Shown here piece by piece: positions 18,248-27,830 of a DNA stretch of 60,423 nucleotides. Source of the DNA: a virus. The stretch covers positions 1 through 60,423 of the IMG/VR virus record IMGVR_UViG_3300025133_000111; one strand, 5' to 3'. The position numbers were made by a program, and so were the translations under genes. Each line of letters starts with the position of its first letter. The first letter of the stretch is position 1. Under the pieces are notes generated by a model. The model worked only from the letters and a program-made list of their open reading frames with translations, was not told the DNA's origin and made no database searches.

Positions 18248-20221
18248 TTAGTCGCTATAGATAAATAACCCTGAATCTTCACTGGAAATAACAAGCCTAA
18301 CAAGTTCGTATGCATCGAAGGCAGCATCTGCAACCTTTTGTACGGCATCAGAGATATTCAGCTCTAATTCAAACCCATCAAAGAATCCATCGGGGAAATC
18401 TGCCTTCATGTAGTCAAATTGTTGGTTATTTAACAAAGATAACAAAGTATCTTCCGGCACAGAAAAGAACGCAATAATAAAGGCCAAAACATCTATAGCT
18501 CCAACTCCTTTTGTAATCCCAAGCTTACTGGCCACTGCCGCCCTTGATGCATCACCTTTGTCTGCAGCCCTAGCGTTACGGGTATCTATATCTGCTATTT
18601 TTGATGAAGCCCATCTTCTCGGAATATCTACAGCCGCCAAAACTGCGCTCATAAGATGTGCGTCTCTTATCGCAGAAGATCTCGATGTCCCTTCTTGCAA
18701 ATCTAGAACCTCAGGAGAAGTATTCTCGCCCAATAGCAAGAATATGGAGTCCTCTACAGTCTTAATCAGTCTAAATTGAGCCCTATCATCACTTTCGACC
18801 TCTACCTCTATTTGGGTTGCCGCTATTGTTTCTGTCTCTTCCTGGGGGCTCGGTGTCATACCGACTTTTGACTGTACAATATGCATAGACTTTACTTTGC
18901 TCTTAATATCTAGCGCCATTCCGTACAATGCTGTAAACAATCTGGCAATTAGTAGAGCCTCAAGAAGTCCAAGTTGATTTTTTATACCCTCATAGGTGAT
19001 GTTCTTAGATAAAGAGCCAATAGAAATTGGAGCTTGAGATAAATCGCTAGGATAGGTGGCGGTTGTGCCGGAAATTACATCTAACCTAATCCTTATAACA
19101 GCCTCCAATAGTGTTGACTTCATTTCATCTGTATTAATAGTTCTTAGGGCTTTCGGCAGAAATGGCTCTGCGACTATCTTTCCACTTTCATTGATACATT
19201 TTTCAATTCTCTCGTCCTGTATTGGTGGAAACAGCAAATAATGATATTTCCAGAAATTATCTGCCAAATCTAGTCGTCTCACGCTTAGATCTATCTGGCC
19301 TAGAATTTCACTATTATAAAGAGTAGATAGAACATCTTCAGTTATAGGGATTGATGGCTCTAGAGATAAGAGAACTTCTCTCAACATTTCCTTTATAATA
19401 AGATCTATATTAATAATCTTTCCACCAATAACGGCGGCTACTGGGCCAAAGTTTGATGCCAGCTCAGAAAGAAGATCAATATGATCTTGGCCAGAATCAT
19501 CTTTTTCCTTAGAACTTTGACTTGTTTTTGCAACAATTACTTGAGCCAAGCCACTAGCCTCAACTGTTGAAGGATTATCTGTATTTTTTAAAGTTTTCAA
19601 ATCGAGAATAATCTCTTTTAATATGTCGAGATCCTCAAATCCTGAATTGATTAAACTTAAGTAAGGATCACTAGCCTTTGTGAGATTATAAACCTCATCA
19701 CCGTTAACCACCGGCCTACTAGCTCGATCAAGCTGCCTTGCATCTAAAATGCTAAATGTATATTGGTCTTTATCTAATCCGGTCTTATTTTTAATTCCAC
19801 CAGTTGTAACATAGGTTAGTTTGGCATTATCCTGAATATTTAGAGAAGAAGGCATTCCTAACATTCTAAAAAAAGCATTCTCATATGACTCTAATACTGA
19901 TTCTGAATCAACTATTTCGTTGAAACTAATATTGTTTCCAGCTTGATCTGGAACTTCTTTTGCTAGCTCAAAAGGAAGAAAAGATGATCTGATTCTATTT
20001 AGCTCGGCAAATAAAGTTCCAAAGTTTTCATTTATTTCAGAAAACATCTTTAGATACTCATCACCTTTTGCCTCCTGAAGAAATGAGCTTACATTATATC
20101 TTCCTTCTAACGCTCCGATAGCACTATTCAGGGCTTCCCCCAGGAATGTTCCATCGCTTATTCTTCCATCAGAAGTAGCGGTATTGATTAGGTCCTGAAT
20201 TGTTCTTAAGGCATCTGACAT
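18248..20221 (-). CDS. Putative baseplate-associated virion protein (657 aa)
   Basis: I do not recognise this family. The protein is mostly helical, with heptad-like stretches around residues 225-260 (ILKEIILDLKTLKN) and a long central helical region. A hydrophobic helical stretch near residues 420-440 (LLEALLIARLFTALYG) is not clearly a membrane segment. No catalytic motif is visible. The gene starts one base after the stop of the 2523-aa gene and sits directly before the gp25-like gene. It is therefore co-transcribed with baseplate genes and probably encodes a baseplate or hub-associated structural protein. The ribosome binding site is weak, suggesting translational coupling to the gene upstream. 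The function is inferred from position only. Confidence 0.55.
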   Translation of the reverse strand: MSDALRTIQDLINTATSDGRISDGTFLGEALNSAIGALEGRYNVSSFLQEAKGDEYLKMFSEINENFGTLFAELNRIRSSFLPFELAKEVPDQAGNNISFNEIVDSESVLESYENAFFRMLGMPSSLNIQDNAKLTYVTTGGIKNKTGLDKDQYTFSILDARQLDRASRPVVNGDEVYNLTKASDPYLSLINSGFEDLDILKEIILDLKTLKNTDNPSTVEASGLAQVIVAKTSQSSKEKDDSGQDHIDLLSELASNFGPVAAVIGGKIINIDLIIKEMLREVLLSLEPSIPITEDVLSTLYNSEILGQIDLSVRRLDLADNFWKYHYLLFPPIQDERIEKCINESGKIVAEPFLPKALRTINTDEMKSTLLEAVIRIRLDVISGTTATYPSDLSQAPISIGSLSKNITYEGIKNQLGLLEALLIARLFTALYGMALDIKSKVKSMHIVQSKVGMTPSPQEETETIAATQIEVEVESDDRAQFRLIKTVEDSIFLLLGENTSPEVLDLQEGTSRSSAIRDAHLMSAVLAAVDIPRRWASSKIADIDTRNARAADKGDASRAAVASKLGITKGVGAIDVLAFIIAFFSVPEDTLLSLLNNQQFDYMKADFPDGFFDGFELELNISDAVQKVADAAFDAYELVRLVISSEDSGLFIYSD

Positions 20222-20222
20222 T

Positions 20223-23200
20223 TTAATTCTCTAACTTCGTTCCGAAGGTTTGCGGAGAAGGCTTAGCTGACTTAGCGCTATTATCTCGATCTTCATCTCC
20301 ATACCCAGAAGTATTAATTGCTGGAACAAAGAGAATGGTCAAGATTCTGTCAACCTTCGATAACGCACCGGGAGCAAATATTTCGGTATCATCCACTACA
20401 GTTGCTGCCGCATCGTCTACACAATCCACTTCTACCGCCTTAGAATCTACTCTTGGATCAACTATTCCGCGATCAGTAACGGCCTGAACAATCGTTGTAC
20501 AAATAGTTGCTCTAATCTGGACTTTTCCTGCGGCAGGAGCTACCACTGCGAAAGTATATTCTCCACCAATCTTTTCAAAGATTTCAGAGGGGTCTTCGGA
20601 GGTTGCGGCAACCAATTCGGCTCCACCTGTTTCGTCTTTTAAGAAGTCTATTTTAATAGATTCGGTAAGATCAAGAGCCGGAGAAAGAATATCGTCGTAA
20701 CAATCTCTTGGGATTATTCTTACAATGGCCTTGCTTCCAACTTCTACTATAGCAGAGTCTCCTATTCCAGACGCATACTCCATAGCTCCAGTAATCTTTG
20801 GGAATCCAGCAAGTTCTTCATCAAATTCTAGCTCATCAACTATATCGAATCCGATCAGGTCAGAAAGGCCTTCTTGTTCTGGATCTACAAATTCTGCCAG
20901 CGGAGTTTCATCATCATCATTTTCAATTTTAAAAGAAGTATTTAGAGGATTAATCACGAAACCGCAGACATTATCTATTTCTCCCTCATAACACTCTTTC
21001 AGAGTGTTATATTGAGCTATAACATCCTGAACCGGAATTTGAGCTGGAACATTGCCAAGCTCTAGTGACTGTCTGATGCTTGGAATTATGCCAACTGGAA
21101 CTCCACTGGCGTCTACCGCTGTGCTATTGAAATAATTCAAAAATGCCTCAAGACAGTCAGTAAGCGTATCGATGCTATCTTCTATTTTATCTGGCTCCAC
21201 AAACCCTGGGAGATCAAGAAGAAGTTCCGTAGGCCCTGAGGCTCCACACGCTGCGGCAATATCATCTGACAATTGTCGCATGTCTACGATATAGAGCCTT
21301 GGGAAATCAAAAACGTTAATTACATTAGCGGCTTTTGATATATCATCTATATCGCCCGGCGTGCCACCAACATAGTCGTGGGCACCAACTGCATCAGTTG
21401 TTCCTGGGTAAAATTCAAATGGATGAGGAGTCCCTGCAACATCTGCATTTTCATTGGCCTGTTGCCAAACTATTATTTGTCCAGCCGGAACGCCATACGT
21501 TGTCTCTAAGCCCGCCAAGACCCCAGCTTGTGTTCCCGTTGGAAGCAATTCAGAGAATGATCTATAGGTTTCTTTATTTTCTTTTGAAAACTTTTTCTTT
21601 GGAGCAGTTGGGAAGTTCATCATCTTTGCATGAATAGAGGTTATCACGGGAATTCCGTTTCTTTCCTCAACGACAATGCCGCCCTGCCCGCCGCCGGCCT
21701 CTTCGACAAAATAGATATTAAACTCATCATCTATCAAAGCAATCATGGGAATCGATCCAAATGTTTTGGTTACTTCAATTGGAGTAAATTCTGCGGTCAA
21801 CGTATCGGGATTTATCCCAGGCTCTTGTAGCTCAAAAGTGACAGTCAAAGGCTTCGGCTGATAAGTCTTTGCGCCCCCAATGGCATCTGCTCCTTGGCTT
21901 AAAAAGAATCCCCCAGTTAAGCCAATGTCAGAAGCGCCGTCAATTGGTGATGTAAATCCGACAGAAGCTATATCATCTGATATAACCAGACTCTTTCCGT
22001 CTGGGATTAAGAATCCGGGAGGAGAATCAAGCGTCTGCAGCTCATCTATATTCTTCTTATTAAAGAATGGAGCTAAAAATGGAATAAATGCAAGTGGATC
22101 AGTCTTTCCTCTTTCATTAAATTGGAATCTGACCATTCTAGGATCTGGTCCAGTAAATATAGCAAATTCTTTTGTAGACCTAGTAAATGAAAGGCCAAAT
22201 GTACCATCAAAATCGCCACCAGTAAATCTTAAATTTCTATAGTCAACATTCTCGTGTTGGCCATTATCATCTAAATCTCCCTCAAAATAGCCTCCCTCTT
22301 CAATTAAGATACTCTCTCCAGTAAGGCTATTTCTTATGCCAGGAAGAGGTCTTCCTCCGAATCCAGTATTGTCCGAAACAACCTCAGTAGAAGACGACTG
22401 CTCTGTTACTTCTTTGAGAATATCTGAGCCAGCCGGTTGTCCAAGGTTATTTGTTATAAAGAGTCCATTGTCATTTGAGGTAGGAGGAGTATTTCCGAAG
22501 GAACCAACTTCATCAATCGGAAGAATTGTATATGTCTGAGCCATAGGAAGCAGTGCGTCCGGAACTATCTGCCCAGCAGGAACAACCTTGCTCATAATTA
22601 ATCCAGCGAGCTGCGAGGGATCAATACAGGACTCTTCGTCATCGTCCGTCTTAATCTGACACGGGAATGCAAAAGTCATCTGCAAAAGCTCTAAGAACAA
22701 AGCCAATACGTTGAGAATTGGATCCAAAACTGTCAAATCAGCTTCAAGACTGGCCAAATGCTCGTTGATCGTTTCTTCCAGAGTTATGATTGCAGCATAA
22801 TTCTTCTGCTCTATAGCTCCCTGGATCGCAGTAGATACTTCGTTTATAGCATTAACGATGCTAAGCACCTTTATTATAATACAAAGAAGCAGCTCGATAA
22901 CATGCAAGACCAAAGCCAACAGCATTGCTGGGACCGAGAGCTGAGGAAGTAGTAGAATCAAGTCATATAAGCATAAGAAAAGTCTGATTATTGCAAAAAC
23001 AAGAGCTACCGGATTTAGCAAGGCACATATAACATCTATGATGCAGAAGATTACCTTAATTGGAACAAGTAGAACTTTAAAATTTCTAAGCTGAAGAGTC
23101 AACTCTGCAGTTAGGTGGAATGACATATCGCAAAAGCTTTGAATCATTTCTTTTGGAACATTTGCCTTATCTAAAGTTACAGATGTAAATTTCAAATATC

Positions 23201-26200
23201 TTTCTTCAAGTTTTTCCTTAAGATCAGCAGGGGAACCCCTTTTGTTTCTCGCACCACCCTCGATGCTGTTGTCAACCTTGCCTTCCAAGTCTATAGCGAC
23301 ATCATTCCCCAACTGTCTAGCGATCTGCATATAATTATCATTAGAATTTGTTAATGACAGCGAAATACACGGATCTGCACCATAAGTGGAGGTTTTTGAT
23401 AGCTCTGGGGCCTTTACTTTGAACTTTAAGTATATACTCTCCGGAACAATATTGAGAATCTTTATTCTTCTACCACCAAGCTCCACCTTTGTGTCTCGTG
23501 TCGAGCCTCCAGCGACAATATAGAATACCTGTCCAGATTTCACTGAGAAGTCAGAAAATGAAGAATCTTCGCCGGGGCCATACTTCTTATTGTTAGAGTC
23601 TATTCTTATAATCTCTGGAACATTAAATTTAATTGAAGAAGTTTGACCAAACTTAAACGTAAGAACCAGTTTAGAACTTGTATTGTCATCTGTTATATCT
23701 ATAAAAGAAGTCGGAATAGAAGACTCTTTGTCTATAAAGATATTCTTAATATTAACTCTATTAAAATCGCTTTCTCTCTGGCCCATAGCTGACGCACTCT
23801 GCGTGGCACCACTTGCAATCTGCCCCGCAAGACCAGCGAGACTTGAGAGCTTGTCAGTCAGGGTCTGTATTAGAGCTAGCCCGTCTTCCAGCAACCCGAG
23901 AGCCGTATTTGCAGCCTCTGTAGCCTCGCCTACGCCCCCGAGCACCACCTCTCCGGCGCCACTGGCAGCAGCAGCCGCCGCGTCCTCTTGCTCCGCCTCC
24001 GTGCCGCTCTGGACGGCTTCGTCAGCAGCGACAAGAGCATCATTATATGCCTGCTCTTTCTCCTCTATGGCTTGGATTTCTTCGTTAATCTCCTGAAGCC
24101 GATCTGGGGTTAAATCTTCAGGATTATCCTTAAGATCTTGAAGTTCTGTTTTTTGCTCATTTAGCGCAGCAAGTTGCTTCTCGCCCTGCTCTCTTATCCT
24201 GTCCACACCATTGGCCACATCTGAAACAGACAGAAGAGCTTCCGAAGTACCGCTCGTATTTATCTTTACTATCTCTCCAAACTGGTTCAACTCTTCAGAA
24301 TTGGGACCATAGTCTGAAAGAAACATTCCATAGACTTGATCTTCTATGCTGGCTCCAAAGATTAGGTCAACACTTGGGAAGATCTTTATTGGATTTGGAA
24401 ACTTAAGATAAGATAATGGATCAGAAGCCTCTATCTCATCGGAATAAGATCCAGCTCTCAAAGGAATCTGTGACAATCCAATATTTGCTGGAAAAATATT
24501 AGGAAGAGGAACTATTCTATTGTCATTAATCCTTGGAATAAGCTTATTTGCCTTACTTGCCAAAGTTCCCTCTTCAGGAGATGAGTCGTCAACGTTGACA
24601 ATAGAGCCATCAACTATCTCATCTCCTGCAAAATCAACAGTGAGACGATTATATACAACAGAATCATAAGTAACATTAAATCTTCTGTCTTTTTTCGTAA
24701 CTACAATATCAAGAAATCCAGTATCTGTAATTCCGGTTATATTTCTGTAATTTGCAACAAGCCTATTGTCGTCCCCTCGGATAAGTCCGAATCTTTTATT
24801 TCGTATCTTCTCAGAACCTATAGAAAGGCTATACGATCTTGATATTCTTGGCTCATCACTAAATCCTTCGAATATTACTGCTAGGCGAGCAATCCTATCA
24901 TTTGTTCTGAGTTCATATTCGTCTTCAAATTCATCACTAATATCTATTTCGTTTATATACTCTTCAAGGGGTTTAATGGCTGAGCGACTCACATTTGAGA
25001 ATGACTTACTGTTTCCAACCCCAGGATTAGTCAGCTTCATTGCCAACCCACTCACGTAAGGAGGGTTGATGAACGCGGGCTTGCTCCCTTTAGCTCCACT
25101 TGATCCAAGCGGAATTATAGCATAATTATCTGGCAACAGAAAGCTGGTACCATCATCTATTTTGTGGTTAGTTAAAACTATATAAGCTTTATGCTTTCCA
25201 TCTTCACCAACTAATTGGTTGAATCTACTTATATTTAGTTTTGATCCGGGCCCAGGAAACTTAAGTTTTACCTTTCTGTTGTTAATTTTGGCAAAATCAT
25301 CTGTTCCAAGCACGTATTCAAATTTTGTGGGAACAATAAGATTTAAATCAGGATTGGGCAGGCTAACTCTTACAAGAGAAGATGTTGAAGGTGTTTCAAC
25401 TTCCCAGCCTATATCCTCTTTTAATATATCCAGGTTATCATTGTTGTCATCGCCACTGTTTTCAAGTATCGCAATATATCCATATAAAGGCAGGCTATCT
25501 CTAAAAACCGGCTCGTTATACTTTAATATTATTTCAGCGTTTGTTTGCCCATCCATTAACAATGGAATTGAGTCTATTTCTGCTCCAAAACGAGGAGCTT
25601 TTAATCCTAGGGGATCTGTGAATTCTATTTTATCTTCAGGTCCTTCAATAAGTTCAGAAATAGTAACGCTATCATCTGATATTCTTATTGGTAAAAGATT
25701 GCTGCTGCCCGCTCCGGTACTTGTAATAACTTGAAGATAGAAAGTGCCAATAAGAGTTCCAAATAGATTCTTAATTAACGTATCAGCGTTAGAAGAGCTA
25801 AGTATAACATTTGGCCCCTGGGAATCTACTGTTATGTTTGCAAATGATATTTCAGAAGCAGCTTCTTCATCAGAAAAAATCCTTATTGAAGCGCCTGAAA
25901 TTTCATCGCCCATATTGATAGTAATGTTCTCTATATCTGAAGATATAGATAAAACCTCCCTACTATCAAAAAACCCATCTGGAGTTATACTCTTAAGTAT
26001 ACTAACCTGCGGAGAGACTACAATGTTTTCTCCAGATACTCTAACTATTTGCCCATATCTGTCTACGGCATAAAGCGCAAATTGATGTTCTACGCTTGGG
26101 CTGTATCCACTCAGTCCTCGCTTCTCTAATCCGGCAAAATTAAATGGGATAAATAAATCAATAAAATTATTTTCGCCTACCGATTCGGTAGCCTCCAGTG

Positions 26201-27794
26201 GAATCCAATTATCTGGAATTTGCTTGTCAATATCTAATAGTATATTGGGACAAACAAATGACATTAAATTTTTTGCTGAACAAATTTTGTCATTAAACCA
26301 TTTTCTATCATTTATAACATAGGTTGCTTTGGATGATGATCTGGAGCCCATTATCATCTCTGGTCTGTTTTTTTCTCCAAGAAAATCTGCGAGGTTTGCT
26401 GTTCCAATAGAATATGATGCTACAGATAGCGGAATGCCAAGCTCTTTCTTTGAGAAAATAGAAGTTGGGTTTACAAATGGAATAGTGGAGAAAGAGCTAA
26501 GATAAGAATTTAAATCATCAAATATGCTATCTATTTCTTCTTCTTTCTTATCAAAATCTATGATGGGTTTAAGACTCGAACTTTCCGGATTAAAATATGG
26601 ATAAGAAAGAATTGGAGCAGTAAACATCTCTATTGCATCTAAGGTTTTTACAAACCCCTTTGGAGCAGAGGAGTCTTGTTGTGGAACAATAATTGGAGAT
26701 AAAAAATATTTATATGAAGAATCATGTCCATCCTTATCTAGGGAGATAGAAATAGGAGCTTCAAAAAGAGAATAGCTTACTTCGGCTTCGGCCACCCTAA
26801 CATCAGGCGGAGCAGCATATTCGAATGCAATAGCCTTATAATCCTTCGTTTGTTTGTTAACAAGCTCTAGACAGAAGTGAAGCTTATTGCCATCGTCGTC
26901 TACGCCTAACTCAAACAAACCTGAACTATTTCTTCCAGATAAATCGGGCGTTTTAATATATAAATCTTCGCCTATCGCTGTGCAATATCCGATTACTCCC
27001 TGTGATTTCTTTCCTTCTAAAAACTTTTCTTCAACATGGAAGATGGGAAGCAAGTCTAGTAAGATTTGAGAAATTCCTTCATTATCAGCCGGGAGATTCT
27101 TACTTAGAATTCTAAGCTCTCTAAAGGTTAATCCAGATAATCCAACATAATTACTTAGCCCAAAATCTTCGTTCTCAAAGTCTGACTCATCAAAGGTTAG
27201 TGCATTTAAAATAGACTGAATTTTTTCAAATGGAATAAATTTCAATCCACCAACCTTTGAGATTGAAGAAAGTCGAGCTTTCCCGCTTCTATCAATAGAT
27301 TTGTTGATATCCGAAGTAGTGCTAATTGAGCTTCTTAGGCTACTAAAATAAACAGTCGGAATTCCATTAGAATTAAGAGCCGTTGTTATATTCGGCATAT
27401 TCTCAAGAGTTTTATTTATATTAACTCTAGCTGCAACTAACTCTGTTAATTTCTGTGTTCCGCTATCACGAGCTACAACACTAATTCCTTTTACATATTT
27501 AGCTAGCGTCTTAATTGACGCATCATATCGTCCTAATTTTGCTGGCTCTAATGCAGTTATTTCACTTCCAAGAGAAACCTTTAGAATAGAACCGCCTATA
27601 AGAGGGACTACATCTCCTGCTCCCGCAGTTGACTGTGAAGCCTTTGGGAACAAAACATTATACGAAGCAGACTCTAATCCCGCCTTATTTGTTGAGTCAT
27701 CTTCCTCTAAGCAATTAATGCTTATTTTTGCAGAATCTTCTGCCTCATTTATAGGGCCGATTAGGTCAATTAAAATTTTTGAAGAGTTAGCCAT
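20223..27794 (-). CDS. Giant baseplate-region virion protein with coiled coil and hydrophobic block (2523 aa)
   Basis: I do not recognise a named family over the full length. The N-terminal half is beta-rich, with Ig/TIG-like segments at about residues 560-780. Residues about 1185-1261 form a charged coiled coil (REQGEKQLAALNEQKTELQD), followed by an Ala/Gly-rich helical tract to about 1338 that is encoded by strikingly GC-rich DNA. Residues about 1571-1647 are almost entirely hydrophobic (for example VIFCIIDVICALLNPVALVF), long enough for about three membrane-spanning helices. The C-terminus has more beta domains; one near 2330-2480 is Ig-like (VEVGSKAIVRIIPRDCYDD). The gene lies between the spike gene and the gp25-like gene, so a baseplate or hub-attached role is likely. 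The hydrophobic block could contact or penetrate a host membrane; that is speculation. Confidence 0.6.
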   Translation of the reverse strand: MANSSKILIDLIGPINEAEDSAKISINCLEEDDSTNKAGLESASYNVLFPKASQSTAGAGDVVPLIGGSILKVSLGSEITALEPAKLGRYDASIKTLAKYVKGISVVARDSGTQKLTELVAARVNINKTLENMPNITTALNSNGIPTVYFSSLRSSISTTSDINKSIDRSGKARLSSISKVGGLKFIPFEKIQSILNALTFDESDFENEDFGLSNYVGLSGLTFRELRILSKNLPADNEGISQILLDLLPIFHVEEKFLEGKKSQGVIGYCTAIGEDLYIKTPDLSGRNSSGLFELGVDDDGNKLHFCLELVNKQTKDYKAIAFEYAAPPDVRVAEAEVSYSLFEAPISISLDKDGHDSSYKYFLSPIIVPQQDSSAPKGFVKTLDAIEMFTAPILSYPYFNPESSSLKPIIDFDKKEEEIDSIFDDLNSYLSSFSTIPFVNPTSIFSKKELGIPLSVASYSIGTANLADFLGEKNRPEMIMGSRSSSKATYVINDRKWFNDKICSAKNLMSFVCPNILLDIDKQIPDNWIPLEATESVGENNFIDLFIPFNFAGLEKRGLSGYSPSVEHQFALYAVDRYGQIVRVSGENIVVSPQVSILKSITPDGFFDSREVLSISSDIENITINMGDEISGASIRIFSDEEAASEISFANITVDSQGPNVILSSSNADTLIKNLFGTLIGTFYLQVITSTGAGSSNLLPIRISDDSVTISELIEGPEDKIEFTDPLGLKAPRFGAEIDSIPLLMDGQTNAEIILKYNEPVFRDSLPLYGYIAILENSGDDNNDNLDILKEDIGWEVETPSTSSLVRVSLPNPDLNLIVPTKFEYVLGTDDFAKINNRKVKLKFPGPGSKLNISRFNQLVGEDGKHKAYIVLTNHKIDDGTSFLLPDNYAIIPLGSSGAKGSKPAFINPPYVSGLAMKLTNPGVGNSKSFSNVSRSAIKPLEEYINEIDISDEFEDEYELRTNDRIARLAVIFEGFSDEPRISRSYSLSIGSEKIRNKRFGLIRGDDNRLVANYRNITGITDTGFLDIVVTKKDRRFNVTYDSVVYNRLTVDFAGDEIVDGSIVNVDDSSPEEGTLASKANKLIPRINDNRIVPLPNIFPANIGLSQIPLRAGSYSDEIEASDPLSYLKFPNPIKIFPSVDLIFGASIEDQVYGMFLSDYGPNSEELNQFGEIVKINTSGTSEALLSVSDVANGVDRIREQGEKQLAALNEQKTELQDLKDNPEDLTPDRLQEINEEIQAIEEKEQAYNDALVAADEAVQSGTEAEQEDAAAAAASGAGEVVLGGVGEATEAANTALGLLEDGLALIQTLTDKLSSLAGLAGQIASGATQSASAMGQRESDFNRVNIKNIFIDKESSIPTSFIDITDDNTSSKLVLTFKFGQTSSIKFNVPEIIRIDSNNKKYGPGEDSSFSDFSVKSGQVFYIVAGGSTRDTKVELGGRRIKILNIVPESIYLKFKVKAPELSKTSTYGADPCISLSLTNSNDNYMQIARQLGNDVAIDLEGKVDNSIEGGARNKRGSPADLKEKLEERYLKFTSVTLDKANVPKEMIQSFCDMSFHLTAELTLQLRNFKVLLVPIKVIFCIIDVICALLNPVALVFAIIRLFLCLYDLILLLPQLSVPAMLLALVLHVIELLLCIIIKVLSIVNAINEVSTAIQGAIEQKNYAAIITLEETINEHLASLEADLTVLDPILNVLALFLELLQMTFAFPCQIKTDDDEESCIDPSQLAGLIMSKVVPAGQIVPDALLPMAQTYTILPIDEVGSFGNTPPTSNDNGLFITNNLGQPAGSDILKEVTEQSSSTEVVSDNTGFGGRPLPGIRNSLTGESILIEEGGYFEGDLDDNGQHENVDYRNLRFTGGDFDGTFGLSFTRSTKEFAIFTGPDPRMVRFQFNERGKTDPLAFIPFLAPFFNKKNIDELQTLDSPPGFLIPDGKSLVISDDIASVGFTSPIDGASDIGLTGGFFLSQGADAIGGAKTYQPKPLTVTFELQEPGINPDTLTAEFTPIEVTKTFGSIPMIALIDDEFNIYFVEEAGGGQGGIVVEERNGIPVITSIHAKMMNFPTAPKKKFSKENKETYRSFSELLPTGTQAGVLAGLETTYGVPAGQIIVWQQANENADVAGTPHPFEFYPGTTDAVGAHDYVGGTPGDIDDISKAANVINVFDFPRLYIVDMRQLSDDIAAACGASGPTELLLDLPGFVEPDKIEDSIDTLTDCLEAFLNYFNSTAVDASGVPVGIIPSIRQSLELGNVPAQIPVQDVIAQYNTLKECYEGEIDNVCGFVINPLNTSFKIENDDDETPLAEFVDPEQEGLSDLIGFDIVDELEFDEELAGFPKITGAMEYASGIGDSAIVEVGSKAIVRIIPRDCYDDILSPALDLTESIKIDFLKDETGGAELVAATSEDPSEIFEKIGGEYTFAVVAPAAGKVQIRATICTTIVQAVTDRGIVDPRVDSKAVEVDCVDDAAATVVDDTEIFAPGALSKVDRILTILFVPAINTSGYGDEDRDNSAKSAKPSPQTFGTKLEN
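23780..24060 (-). other. GC-rich island inside the 2523-aa gene
   Basis: By hand count 23881-23940 is 39/60 G+C and 23941-24000 is 44/60. A typical nearby stretch such as 26461-26520 is 19/60. The island encodes the Ala/Gly-rich helical tract that follows the coiled coil, so part of the rise comes from GCN and GGN codons. The third positions are also unusually G or C rich. It may be a recently acquired linker. Confidence 0.75.
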
Positions 27795-27830
27795 TATAAT
27801 CCTAAGTCTATGATACTTTTAATAATATAT

